Source: an uncultured Muribaculaceae bacterium
Lineage (GTDB): Bacteria > Bacteroidota > Bacteroidia > Bacteroidales > Muribaculaceae
Assembly (NCBI GenBank): GCA_910586565.1
Contig: CAJUIT010000001.1
Location: 124,001 to 188,000 of the forward strand
Direction of reading: 5' to 3'
DNA: 64,000 nt
Each line of letters opens with the position of its first letter. Position 1 is the stretch's first letter. The notes under the pieces were generated by a model. It worked only from the letters and a program-made list of their open reading frames with translations, did not search any database and was not told the origin of the DNA. A program made the position numbers and the translations under genes. Below are positions 53,029-61,940 of the stretch, in pieces.

Positions 53029-54609
53029 TTAAAATTCGCTCGAAAAATGAAAATTGATTTTGGGGAAGTCTGCCCTTGCCATTTGAAGCACATAGTTTGA
53101 ATCGGCGAGGAACACATCGCGCCCGTAGCTGTCGAGTGCCATAAACTGATGCTTGCGTTTTTTGAATGCCTCAAGCGCTTCGGCATCGTCACTCTCAATC
53201 CAGCATGCTTTGTAAAGCGAAATAGGCTCCCAACGGCACTGGGCTCCATATTCATGGAGCAATCGGTATTGGATAACCTCAAACTGAAGTTGCCCGACTG
53301 TGCCGATGATTTTGCGCCCGTTGAACTGATTGACGAAAAGCTGTGCAACACCCTCGTCCATGAGCTGACGAATACCTTTATCGAGCTGCTTGGCTTTCAT
53401 GGGGTCGGTGTTCTCAATGTATTTGAACATCTCGGGAGAGAAAGAGGGGAGACCCTTGAAATGAATGATCTCACCGGATGTTAGGGTGTCGCCGATTTTG
53501 AAGTTTCCTGTGTCAGGAATACCCACGATGTCTCCCGGATAAGCTTCATCAACGATGCTCTTTTTCTGAGCCATAAACGCTGTTGGAGCAGCAAATCGCA
53601 TCATCTTTCCGCTTCTGATATGCTTGTAGTTGACATTGCGCTCGAATTTTCCCGAGCACACTTTCACGAAAGCGATACATGAGCGGTGGTTGGGATCCAT
53701 ATTGGCGTGAATCTTGAATACGAACCCGGAGAAAGCATCCTCGGAGGGCTCAATTTTCCTTTCCTCAGCCTGAATGGGCTTGGGTGCCGGTGCAATCTGC
53801 ACAAAACAATCAAGCATTTCTTTAACACCGAATGTGTTGAGTGCCGAGCCGAAGAACACAGGAGCGAGCTTTCCGGCGAGATAATCCTCAACACTGAAAT
53901 CGGGATAAACGCCGTCGATAAGCTCAAGGTCGTCGCGTAATTTTGAAGCATCGGCCTCTCCCACATTCTCGTCAATCTGCTTGTCATTGATGTCTACGAT
54001 CTCAACACGCTCCGTTACCTTCTGTTTATCGGGCTTGAAGAGGTCGAGCGAGTGCTCATAAATATTATATACTCCCTTGAACTTGGCTCCGATATTAATT
54101 GGCCATGAAAGCGGACGCACTGAGATTTTCAGTTCACTTTCAAGTTCATCGAGAATATCGAACGGATCGCGCCCCTCTCGGTCGAGTTTGTTGACGAAGA
54201 TGATAACCGGGGTGTTGCGCATGCGGCAAACCTCCATGAGTTTGCGGGTTTGCTGTTCCACACCCTTTGCCACGTCGACAACAATGATTACCGAATCAAC
54301 CGCAGTCAAAGTGCGATAGGTATCCTCGGCAAAATCCTGGTGACCGGGGGTGTCGAGGATGTTGATTTTGTAATCGCCATAGTTGAACCCCATTACAGAA
54401 GTTGCCACAGAAATGCCGCGCTGTTTCTCAATCTCCATCCAGTCGGATGTGGCTGTTTTCTTTATCTTGTTGGATTTTACAGCTCCGGCAATGTGAATGG
54501 CACCACCGAAGAGCAGGAGCTTTTCGGTGAGGGTTGTTTTACCGGCGTCGGGGTGTGATATAATTGCGAATGTGCGACGTTTAGCAATCTCTTCTGTAAG
54601 GGTTGACAA
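53029..54609 (-). CDS. prfC: Peptide chain release factor 3
   Basis: Translational GTPase that recycles RF1/RF2 after termination. The 526-residue protein has G1 SHPDAGKTTL, G3 DTPGHQDF and G4 NKLDREG. The QRGISVATSVMGF segment and the RF3-specific C-terminal domain (LQFEVIQYRLLHEYGA) separate it from EF-G. Length is standard. Confidence 0.96.
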   Translation of the reverse strand: MSTLTEEIAKRRTFAIISHPDAGKTTLTEKLLLFGGAIHIAGAVKSNKIKKTATSDWMEIEKQRGISVATSVMGFNYGDYKINILDTPGHQDFAEDTYRTLTAVDSVIIVVDVAKGVEQQTRKLMEVCRMRNTPVIIFVNKLDREGRDPFDILDELESELKISVRPLSWPINIGAKFKGVYNIYEHSLDLFKPDKQKVTERVEIVDINDKQIDENVGEADASKLRDDLELIDGVYPDFSVEDYLAGKLAPVFFGSALNTFGVKEMLDCFVQIAPAPKPIQAEERKIEPSEDAFSGFVFKIHANMDPNHRSCIAFVKVCSGKFERNVNYKHIRSGKMMRFAAPTAFMAQKKSIVDEAYPGDIVGIPDTGNFKIGDTLTSGEIIHFKGLPSFSPEMFKYIENTDPMKAKQLDKGIRQLMDEGVAQLFVNQFNGRKIIGTVGQLQFEVIQYRLLHEYGAQCRWEPISLYKACWIESDDAEALEAFKKRKHQFMALDSYGRDVFLADSNYVLQMARADFPKINFHFSSEF

Positions 54610-54689
54610 GGCTGTAGCTAAGTTAAGCGGTTTTTACTTTATTATAGTGAAATCTCTATTGAATCAGTTGCATGGCGGCTTCAGGCCGA

Positions 54690-55550
54690 TTAATTCTGCC
54701 CTGAGAGCAAGTTCATGCAGTCGCGCAAACTTTCTTCCCAATGGGGAATCGCAACTCCGTAAGTTGCTTTTATGCGAGTCTTATCCAAAATGCTATAGGC
54801 GGGGCGGTTGGCCGGGGTAGGGAAGTCCTCGGTAGGGATAGGGGTGACCTTCACATTTTTCCCGGCAATACGGAAAATCGCTTTGGCAAAATCATACCAC
54901 GATGCGGCTCCCTCGTCGGTAAAATGGAAAATCCCGGGCACCCATTGATGTGAGTGCAGAATTTTTGCAATCGCAGCAGCGAGGTCGCGGGCATAAGTGG
55001 GGGTGCCCACCTGATCGCTTACCACCTTTATTTCTGGCTGGCTGTCGGCGAGGCGAAGCATTGTTTTCACAAAATTGTTTCCGAAGGTTGAATAAAGCCA
55101 CGCCGTGCGGATAATCAACGCTTCGGGAGCCAAAGCCAAAAGTGCGGTTTCACCTTTGCGCTTGGTTGTGCCATATTGAGAGATAGGGTTCACCTTATCC
55201 GATTCGCGGTAGGGACGGTGATTTGTTCCGTCAAACACATAATCGGTTGAAATGTGAATCACTTTTGCGCCGTTTGAATCGGCGGCAATCGCAATATTCT
55301 TGACTGCGTCGGTGTTGATTTTCGCACACTGCATTTTCTCCTCCTCGGCACGGTCAACCGCCGTGTAGGCGGCACAATTCACAATGTGAGTCACCTCGTT
55401 ATTAACAACGTAGGCGTTCACAGCTTTTGCATCGGTGAGGTCAAGTTCTTGCACATCGGTGTAGAGCACCGAACCGGGGAACTCCTTATCAAGAATAAGG
55501 CGCAACTCATTACCGAGCTGGCCATTGCAACCTGTTACTAAAATTTTCAT
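54690..55550 (-). CDS. rfbD: dTDP-4-dehydrorhamnose reductase
   Basis: Last step of dTDP-L-rhamnose synthesis for surface polysaccharides. The 286-residue SDR-extended protein has GCNGQLGNEL (7-16), the active-site YGTTKRKGE (Tyr/Lys), and HISTDYVFDGT. It stands alone; rfbA, rfbB and rfbC are not in the window. It lies 80 bp from prfC. Confidence 0.95.
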   Translation of the reverse strand: MKILVTGCNGQLGNELRLILDKEFPGSVLYTDVQELDLTDAKAVNAYVVNNEVTHIVNCAAYTAVDRAEEEKMQCAKINTDAVKNIAIAADSNGAKVIHISTDYVFDGTNHRPYRESDKVNPISQYGTTKRKGETALLALAPEALIIRTAWLYSTFGNNFVKTMLRLADSQPEIKVVSDQVGTPTYARDLAAAIAKILHSHQWVPGIFHFTDEGAASWYDFAKAIFRIAGKNVKVTPIPTEDFPTPANRPAYSILDKTRIKATYGVAIPHWEESLRDCMNLLSGQN

Positions 55551-55834
55551 TTCACTTGGTTAAATTGGCAATCCCGAATGTGCTTGCGGCAGTTCAATTC
55601 AATAGGGCTGTCGACTGACACAACACACACTCTTATTGCGGGTGCAAAGTTACGGAATTTTCACGACATTTCCCATTTCCCGAAATGGCATTTCCAGTAG
55701 CGAAGTTCCGTTCGCCTATTCCGTTCGCCTATTCACGAAAACACAATAGAGGTGCGACTTGGCATTAAATCGCCTACCGCACCTCATTGTTTAAGTGTAA
55801 TTTTTGAATACAGGTTTCGCCTGACAGTAAACGG
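55551..55834. other. Intergenic region between rfbD and the DUF4924 gene
   Basis: A minus-strand TAACTTTG at 55645-55652 is a likely rfbD promoter element. A 13-bp tandem repeat (TTCCGTTCGCCTA, twice at about 55708-55733) is the only other structure seen. Confidence 0.5.
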
Positions 55835-56434
55835 TTATTTCTCCGGCGACTGCACCGATTCGGAGTTTGCCGGATTTTGATTGTCATCTTCATGCTTGAA
55901 TAGTTTATCCTCCTCATCGAGATGAAAATCTTTTGCAAGCAATGCTACGAAGCGCGAAATCTGCTGCATGGCCTTGAGGGTTGCCTCCGATGGATTTTTC
56001 TGCTGCAGACGCATCAGCAACATGCCATAGAGCGCCGTGAAACAGGTTTCAATTTCGCCGGTTTGATTCTCTCCGGCTTTGCCACGAAGTTCAACAATAA
56101 ATGGGAGAGTACGATAGAATTCAGCAGTGTACTCAGGGAAGGATGGATCGGCTAAAAGCGCCTGATGGAGCTGTACAAGCTGATTTAAAATGTTTTTGTT
56201 GATTTGCAAGTGTCCCTTCTCGGTGACACCTTCACGCCGCATCATGTCGATCAGCGATTCATACCATTCTACCAATTGGCGCCGCTCATCGTCGCTTACA
56301 TTGAACTTGTCAATCACATTTTTGCGAATTAACTCAATGTCAAGTTTATTGGCTCGGATGATATCTTCAATCTGCCACATGTAAAGAATATACTCAGCGA
56401 TATTCTCCTTGCGTTTTTTTGATGCTACTATCAT
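55835..56434 (-). CDS. DUF4924 family protein
   Basis: A 199-residue, helical, cytoplasmic Bacteroidota protein. The opening MIVASKKRKENIAEYILYMWQIEDIIR and the segment RRQLVEWYESLIDMM are characteristic of DUF4924. Function unknown. A minus-strand TAACTTTG lies at 56495-56502, a good promoter element. I recall it adjoining rfbD and prfC in other Bacteroidales. Confidence 0.85.
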   Translation of the reverse strand: MIVASKKRKENIAEYILYMWQIEDIIRANKLDIELIRKNVIDKFNVSDDERRQLVEWYESLIDMMRREGVTEKGHLQINKNILNQLVQLHQALLADPSFPEYTAEFYRTLPFIVELRGKAGENQTGEIETCFTALYGMLLMRLQQKNPSEATLKAMQQISRFVALLAKDFHLDEEDKLFKHEDDNQNPANSESVQSPEK

Positions 56435-56673
56435 AAGGTGTATGTTATTTTTACGGTTGCCCCGGGTGAATGGAGAGCGGAACTAACGCGACTGCAAAGT
56501 TAGCAAAACTCCGGCATAACCGGGGACGGTTGTTTATCATTTAGAACTTGACCAAACATACAAAAGTTCGTTCTACATTCATGATTTTTAGCCATTAAAG
56601 CCCAAAATGGGGAAATTTAAGGCGAAATTTAAAAATATTTCCGCAGAAATGAGTTGAATTAAAAAAAGGTTAT

Positions 56674-56681
56674 TATATTTG
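56674..56681 (+). promoter_or_regulatory. -7 element for the H1-like gene
   Basis: TATATTTG fits the consensus, with TTG at 56654-56656 (17-bp spacer, slightly short). Predicted start near 56688, leader about 77 nt, AT-rich. Strong match suggests high expression. Confidence 0.55.
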
Positions 56682-56764
56682 CAGATGCAAGAATTATTCA
56701 ATTCTAAGGCACAAATCAACGACATAATCTAACCTTTATATAAACCCATTAAAATTCCCCCGAA

Positions 56765-56938
56765 ATGAAAGATTTAGTAGAAAAAATCTCGGCTCAGTTC
56801 GCTGCTTTTGAAAAAGAAGCCAAAGCTCACGTTGAAAACGGCAACAAAGCAGCCGGCACACGTGCCCGCAAAGCTTCTCTCGAGCTCGAAAAACTCATGA
56901 AGCAGTTCCGCAAAGACTCTATCGAAGCTGCAAAATAA
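56765..56938 (+). CDS. Histone H1-like DNA-binding protein
   Basis: A 57-residue basic helical protein (MKDLVEKISAQFAAFEKEAK, then AGTRARKASLELEKLMKQFRK). It matches the short histone H1/Hc1-like proteins common in Bacteroidota, which coat or bend DNA. It has its own promoter and an unusually strong terminator, so it is a single-gene unit. Too short for ordinary gene callers with high length cut-offs. Confidence 0.9.
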   Translation: MKDLVEKISAQFAAFEKEAKAHVENGNKAAGTRARKASLELEKLMKQFRKDSIEAAK

Positions 56939-56961
56939 GCCGCGGAGTTTTTTAGAAATCC

Positions 56962-57019
56962 ACAAAACTTTCAACGGGAATCAGTCCTTATCGGCTCTGA
57001 TTCCCGTTGAAAGTTTTGT
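56962..57019. terminator. Very strong terminator, 22-bp perfect stem
   Basis: Bases 56963-56984 and 56997-57018 are perfect reverse complements around a 12-base loop. The stem is flanked by A- and T-rich sequence, so it may serve both strands. Confidence 0.85.
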
Positions 57020-57066
57020 CATTTTATCAATAATAATGTTGCATGGCTGTTAAGGCCTGCGTGAGG

Positions 57067-57438
57067 TTAGGGCATATCGTAATCGGTGTTGCGAGGGTTA
57101 TTATTTAGAGTCGAGGTGCGTTCTTTCACCAGACATGGGTCAGTTTTACCATCATCACCTTTGTCGACTGCAGCCCCGGGGAGATCGCGCAATGCCGATT
57201 TGGCTGCTTCGGCAGCTTTTCCGGCAGCCTCTTTCAACGTGTCGCCAACCTCGGAGGCGGCTTTCTTTATGCCACCTTCCTTGTATTTAGCTGCAACCTC
57301 TCCAAATTTCTCTTTTATGTCGATTTCGCTAACAGATTCCTTAACATTATCGACAACCTGTGAAACCTTCTCCTTTATTTCAACCTTGTCGGCCATACCT
57401 TTCAGGCCATCAATAGCCGATGAAATTTTCTCGTTCAT
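57067..57438 (-). CDS. Hypothetical helical repeat protein
   Basis: A 123-residue protein of Lys/Glu/Val/Ala-rich repeats (MADKVEIKEKVSQVVDNVKE, IDIKEKFGEVAAKYK, AGKAAEAAKSAL). This is amphipathic, LEA- or YtxH-like in character. No signal peptide. It ends in a disordered tail (TLNNNPRNTDYDMP). Possibly stress or envelope related by analogy only. Confidence 0.7.
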   Translation of the reverse strand: MNEKISSAIDGLKGMADKVEIKEKVSQVVDNVKESVSEIDIKEKFGEVAAKYKEGGIKKAASEVGDTLKEAAGKAAEAAKSALRDLPGAAVDKGDDGKTDPCLVKERTSTLNNNPRNTDYDMP

Positions 57439-57537
57439 ATCGTGTAAATTTTATTGATTTAACTAATTTGTTTACGTAATATAAACGAAAAAACAACCTT
57501 CACGGTTCATTAAATTCTCGACAAAAAGACGCCACAG

Positions 57538-58140
57538 TTATTCAAGAGGCAATTTGCACAACTCATCGATATAATCAAGGAGTTCGGCGCGGCCGCGACG
57601 GTCGACCGAGGAAGTTCGGAACACGGGAGGGAGCTCTTCCCATCGCTCCAACAACTCGGCACAATAAGCGCCTGTGGCATGTTTTGCAGCATTGGCGCTA
57701 AGTTTATCGAGCTTGGTAAACACGATAGCGAACGGAATGCTGTTTTCTCCCAGCCAATCCATAAATTCCAAGTCTATTTTCTGTGGTTTGTGCCTGCCGT
57801 CGATAAGCAAGAATAGAGTTGTCATCTGCGCCCGGTTGAGAATGTAATCCTTGATAATGCGCAGAATCTCCTTGCGCCCCTCCTTGCTTCGCTGTGCATA
57901 GCCATATCCCGGCAAGTCAACCAAATACCATTGGTCGTTGATTAGGAAATGGTTGATGAGCAGAGTTTTGCCCGGAGTAGATGAAGTCTGAGCCAAACTC
58001 TTTTGGCCGGTAAGCATGTTTATTAATGAGGATTTTCCCACATTTGAACGCCCTATAAATGCAAATTCATGGCGCATCTCCGACGGGCATTTGGAAACAT
58101 CGGTGTTGCTGATTACGAATCTCGCGCTGTTTACTATCAT
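57538..58140 (-). CDS. engB: Ribosome biogenesis GTPase YihA/YsxC (EngB)
   Basis: GTPase needed for 50S ribosome assembly. The 200-residue protein has G1 GRSNVGKSSLI (31-41), the G2 threonine region SSTPGKTLLINHF, G3 DLPGYGYAQRSKEGR and G4 TKLDKL. Length is normal. It ends 94 bp from the helical repeat gene and diverges from trmN6. Confidence 0.95.
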   Translation of the reverse strand: MIVNSARFVISNTDVSKCPSEMRHEFAFIGRSNVGKSSLINMLTGQKSLAQTSSTPGKTLLINHFLINDQWYLVDLPGYGYAQRSKEGRKEILRIIKDYILNRAQMTTLFLLIDGRHKPQKIDLEFMDWLGENSIPFAIVFTKLDKLSANAAKHATGAYCAELLERWEELPPVFRTSSVDRRGRAELLDYIDELCKLPLE

Positions 58141-58330
58141 TTTATCTGAATAATTCGAATGATTATAAATGATATTTCATCGCGGTGATAAAGTTTTTTG
58201 CTGAGCCTCTCACCGGAAATATCACATCAAAGTCACTACAAACTTAGTGCTTATTAACTTAAAAAACAAACTTCACCCATTTATGTTTGGAGAAGAAATG
58301 CCGGCATCTCCATGCGCTTCCCATTCGGGT

Positions 58331-58361
58331 TTTGCGGGCATGGCAAAGTTTCGTAACTTTG
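58331..58361 (+). promoter_or_regulatory. Promoter of trmN6
   Basis: TTTG at 58331-58334, 19-bp spacer, TAACTTTG at 58354-58361. Start near 58368, 24 bp before ATG at 58392, which excludes the longer frame from 58287. Confidence 0.75.
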
Positions 58362-58391
58362 CACACAACCATATTCCGGCCACAGATAGCA

Positions 58392-59156
58392 ATGCGCAAC
58401 CCCAAGAGAGAAACAACATTCCATTTCAAACAATTCGACGTTTCGAATTGTCGGAGCGCCATGAAAGTTGGCACCGACGGGGTGTTGCTTGGGGCATGGG
58501 CTTTCAGCAACATGGTGAAATGCGATGGCTCGTTTAGAATTTTAGACGTTGGCGCAGGCACGGGACTTGTGTCATTGATGCTGGCGCAACGCATTCCAAC
58601 AGCCGTTATCCAAGGCGTGGAAATCGACAGTGACGCAGCTGAAGAATGTGCTGCTAATTTCCTTAATTCCCCCTGGAGCGACCGTCTTTCCGTTATCAAA
58701 GAGGATTTCACAACTTTTGCCGAAACCCAAAATGAAGCAGCAAAATTCGACTTGATTGTTTCAAATCCCCCTTTTTTTACAAACGGAGCCTTGTCGCCCG
58801 ATGAGAGCCGATGCAAAGCACGCCACGAAAATTCGCTAAATATTGAAACACTCCTGAGCAATGGCGCACGCATGCTCACTGAAAAAGGTGAGATTGCCGT
58901 GATTCTGCCGGCCGAAGAGCTTGAGCGTGCCGAATTTCATGCAACCATCGCAGGATTCGTTATTTCAAGAGTTTGCAAAGTGTTGACTGTGCCGCACAAA
59001 AAGCCACGCCGCGTGATGCTGCAATTCAAGAAAAACTGCATAAACAACCCGACTTTGAAGAAAGAGATGAGCGAACTGATTCTGCACGATTCCCAAGGCT
59101 ATCCCACACCGGAATACACATCCTTAGTTGAAGATTTCTACATTAAAATCCACTGA
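58392..59156 (+). CDS. trmN6: tRNA1(Val) (adenine(37)-N6)-methyltransferase-like
   Basis: SAM-dependent N6-adenine methyltransferase of 254 residues. Motif I is LDVGAGTGLVSLMLA (about 50-64) and the catalytic motif IV is VSNPPFF (about 124-130). The opening FHFKQFDVSNCRSAMKVGTDG is typical of the YfiC/TrmN6 group. Target tRNA is inferred from family. Followed 12 bp later by the CPBP protease gene. Confidence 0.9.
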   Translation: MRNPKRETTFHFKQFDVSNCRSAMKVGTDGVLLGAWAFSNMVKCDGSFRILDVGAGTGLVSLMLAQRIPTAVIQGVEIDSDAAEECAANFLNSPWSDRLSVIKEDFTTFAETQNEAAKFDLIVSNPPFFTNGALSPDESRCKARHENSLNIETLLSNGARMLTEKGEIAVILPAEELERAEFHATIAGFVISRVCKVLTVPHKKPRRVMLQFKKNCINNPTLKKEMSELILHDSQGYPTPEYTSLVEDFYIKIH

Positions 59157-59167
59157 AAATATTTGAA

Positions 59168-60091
59168 ATGCAATTAACCGATAAAACCATTCTCCCAGAC
59201 CGGGCAAAACTTCCCAAACCGGGCCTCGCTCTGGTGCTGTTATTCTCTATTTTTGCGTTCTTTCTGATTTTAACCCCGATTCTCACCGGTTTCATAGGAA
59301 AATTATGCCAGAAGCCCGACGCGGCATTGCGCATTGCGATGGTTATTCAGGATATGCTCGTGTTTGTTCTGCCACCATTGGTCACTGCTCTTGCATGCAC
59401 AAAACTACCTGCACGGCTTCTCGCAGTTGACACCCGTCCCAACCTCATGACCATCTTGCTGGCATCACTTACGTTAGTGTGCTCAATACCAGCTATGAAC
59501 CTCATCATCGAATGGAACGAGCAACTGCATCTGCCCGAAAGTTTGTCGTCGGTTGAAGCCACCTTACGTGAGCTTGAGACAAATGCACAGGCCGTTACCG
59601 ACATGCTTATGGCAGGAGCATCAATCCCCTCGTTGATCGTATCGGTTTTGATTGTGGGTGTGCTCGCAGGCTTCATCGAAGAGCTATTTTTCCGCGGGGG
59701 AATGCTCCGCATCATTTCCGCATCAAAAACCAACATGCACGTTGCTGTTTGGACCGTTGCATTTGTGTTCAGTCTTTTCCACTTTCAGTTTTTCGGATTC
59801 GTGCCGCGCATGTTGTTAGGAGCTTATTTCGGTTATCTGCTGTGGTGGAGCGGTTCGCTTTGGGTGCCGGTAATAGCGCACACTCTCAACAACACAATTG
59901 TGGTTATTGCTGCATGGCATTCGGTCAATAGTCCCAATGCTACCCTCAATGTTGATAAAATAGGCACCGACACATCCTCGGCCGCAGGAGTTATCCTCGC
60001 CTGCGTGAGCGTTGTCGTCACGATTGTCATGCTTTGGATAACACGCCGCCAAGCCGTTGGCAAAAATAACAAGAGTGCGTCAAACTATTAA
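59168..60091 (+). CDS. CPBP-family intramembrane glutamic endopeptidase
   Basis: A 307-residue membrane protein with about eight helices. The CPBP (ABI) signature is present: FIEELFFRGGML (EExxxR) near residue 173, SLFHFQFFGFVPRMLLGAYFG (second motif His) and VIAHTLNNTIV (third motif His/Asn). Family members process membrane or lipid-linked substrates such as CaaX proteins or bacteriocin-related peptides. Substrate unknown. Probably co-transcribed with trmN6. Confidence 0.9.
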   Translation: MQLTDKTILPDRAKLPKPGLALVLLFSIFAFFLILTPILTGFIGKLCQKPDAALRIAMVIQDMLVFVLPPLVTALACTKLPARLLAVDTRPNLMTILLASLTLVCSIPAMNLIIEWNEQLHLPESLSSVEATLRELETNAQAVTDMLMAGASIPSLIVSVLIVGVLAGFIEELFFRGGMLRIISASKTNMHVAVWTVAFVFSLFHFQFFGFVPRMLLGAYFGYLLWWSGSLWVPVIAHTLNNTIVVIAAWHSVNSPNATLNVDKIGTDTSSAAGVILACVSVVVTIVMLWITRRQAVGKNNKSASNY

Positions 60092-60120
60092 AGGAAGTTA
60101 GACACACTCTATAAAATAAA

Positions 60121-60154
60121 TTTGAGTGATATACTTTTTTGAGTGATATACTTT
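60121..60154 (+). repeat. Perfect 17-bp tandem duplication
   Basis: TTTGAGTGATATACTTT occurs twice with no spacer (60121-60137, 60138-60154), just before a terminator hairpin. Confidence 0.85.
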
Positions 60155-60155
60155 G

Positions 60156-60185
60156 AAGCGGGGCTGAGAGAGGCTCCGCTTTCTT
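60156..60185. terminator. Terminator between converging CPBP and lptB genes
   Basis: AAGCGGGGC pairs with GCTCCGCTT (one G-T pair), followed by TTCTTT on the plus strand. Confidence 0.65.
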
Positions 60186-60196
60186 TGTATATGTGT

Positions 60197-61042
60197 TTAG
60201 CTGAATTGCTTGCGATGGAAAATAAAATTGCGTCCGAGATATTTCTCCCTCACAACCGGATTCACGGCAAGTTCTTCAGATGTGCCCTGAAACAGAATCT
60301 TTCCATCAAACAGCAGGTAAGCACGGTCGGTGATTCGGAGTGTTTCCTGCGCATTGTGGTCGGTAATCAGGATGCCGATATTTTTACTCTTAAGTTTGTA
60401 AACAACCTCCTGAATATCTTCCACCGCGATAGGGTCTACACCGGCAAACGGTTCGTCGAGCATTATGAACTTAGGATTAATTGCAAGACAGCGGGCAATT
60501 TCAGTGCGTCGGCGTTCGCCACCCGAAAGTTGATCGCCGAGATTTTTGCGAACCTTCTGCAATCGGAATTCGGCAATGAGACTTTCGAGCTTGTCGCGTT
60601 GCTCCTCTTTCGACATCCCCGTCATTTCGAGAATTGAGCGGATATTGTTTTCTACCGTCATTTTGCGGAACACCGAAGCCTCCTGTGCGAGATAACCGAT
60701 GCCGTTTTGCGCGCGCTTGTAAACAGGATATTTCGTTATATTCTTGTCGTTGAGGTAGATTTGACCTTCGTTGGGGGTGATTAGCCCGGTAGTCATGTAG
60801 AACGTTGTTGTTTTACCTGCACCATTAGGGCCGAGCAAACCAACAATTTCACCTTGGGTTACATCAATGGAGACGTGGTTCACAACAGTGCGCTGGCGAT
60901 ATTTTTTCACCAGATTTTCAGTTCTGAGCACCATCTTTTCATCACTGTAAACCGCCGGCGTCTGGGGCTGTGAGTAATTTTCCAGCACCTCGTTGATACC
61001 CGCATTGGCTTCAGGTTTCTGAATTTCGTTCGTCTCCATCAA
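60197..61042 (-). CDS. lptB: LPS export ABC transporter ATP-binding protein LptB
   Basis: ATPase that powers lipopolysaccharide transport to the outer membrane. Core motifs: GPNGAGKTTTFYM (Walker A), YLAQEASVFRKMTVENNI, LSGGERRRTEIARCLA (signature), FIMLDEPFAGVDP (Walker B) and ILITDHN (switch). The frame gives 281 residues, but the usual LptB core begins at residue 37 (MVLRTENLVKKY, ATG at 60934). The N-terminal 36 residues are acidic and may be a genuine extension or upstream sequence. It follows udk with a 34-bp gap. Confidence 0.93.
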   Translation of the reverse strand: MMETNEIQKPEANAGINEVLENYSQPQTPAVYSDEKMVLRTENLVKKYRQRTVVNHVSIDVTQGEIVGLLGPNGAGKTTTFYMTTGLITPNEGQIYLNDKNITKYPVYKRAQNGIGYLAQEASVFRKMTVENNIRSILEMTGMSKEEQRDKLESLIAEFRLQKVRKNLGDQLSGGERRRTEIARCLAINPKFIMLDEPFAGVDPIAVEDIQEVVYKLKSKNIGILITDHNAQETLRITDRAYLLFDGKILFQGTSEELAVNPVVREKYLGRNFIFHRKQFS

Positions 61043-61076
61043 TACAACAGATTAATTTCGGTTCTCTCAACAAATT

Positions 61077-61700
61077 TCATTCGGGACGGTTGCGACGCAA
61101 TCTTCCGTCGATATAATCGGTAAGCAACCCAATTGCAACCGCATTTGTGCCACCCTGAGGGATTATGAGGTCGGCAAAACGTTTTGAGGGCTCGATATAC
61201 ATGCTGTGCATCGGTTTCAAAACATCCTGGTAACGGTCGATAACCATCTGGGGGGTGCGTCCACGCTCAATGCAATCACGTGCGATCACTCGAATCAACC
61301 GGTCGTCAGAATCGGCATCCACGAAGCATTTAACATCCATCATGTCGCGCATCACGCTATCGGTGAGCACAAGAATGCCCTCCACAATCACCACATCGCA
61401 CGGTTCGACATGCACTGTTTCGGGTTGGCGGGTGCAGGTGAGATAGGAATAGGTTGGCATCTCAATTGATTTCCCCTCGCGCAACTGACGGAGATGCTCC
61501 ACCAGCAGCGGCCACTCGATTGCATCGGGTTCATCGAAATTGATTTTGCTGCGTTCCTGAGGAGGAATGTGCGATGAATCTTTGTAATAGGAATCCTGGG
61601 GAATGACAGCTACCTCACCCTTGGGGAATGAGGATACTATTTTATTAACTACAGTGGTTTTACCTGAACCGGTGCCACCGGCAATTCCGATAATCAGCAT
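61077..61700 (-). CDS. udk: Uridine kinase
   Basis: Pyrimidine salvage kinase, phosphorylating uridine or cytidine. The 207-residue protein has GIAGGTGSGKTTV (Walker A, 5-17), the uridine-binding PQDSYYKD and FDEPDAIEWPLL, and CDVVIVEGILVL. Length and motif order are standard. It precedes lptB. Confidence 0.95.
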   Translation of the reverse strand: MLIIGIAGGTGSGKTTVVNKIVSSFPKGEVAVIPQDSYYKDSSHIPPQERSKINFDEPDAIEWPLLVEHLRQLREGKSIEMPTYSYLTCTRQPETVHVEPCDVVIVEGILVLTDSVMRDMMDVKCFVDADSDDRLIRVIARDCIERGRTPQMVIDRYQDVLKPMHSMYIEPSKRFADLIIPQGGTNAVAIGLLTDYIDGRLRRNRPE

Positions 61701-61940
61701 AGGGGAGTGGTTGATGATAGGTGTAATTGGCTACGAAATTAGTAAAAATAGACCAACCAATCTACACGCCGACTCATTTTTTGTAAAAAATTTGTACCTT
61801 TGTCTTTAATTAGACCGCATGAGAAGGATGTGTTTCATGGCATTGCGGAACCTCCGCAAGCGATTCACTCCCGCAACTACATGCGCACTAAGAATCAAGT
61901 CATAACTAACTCAATTTGCTATTATACCATAGCATCAGCA

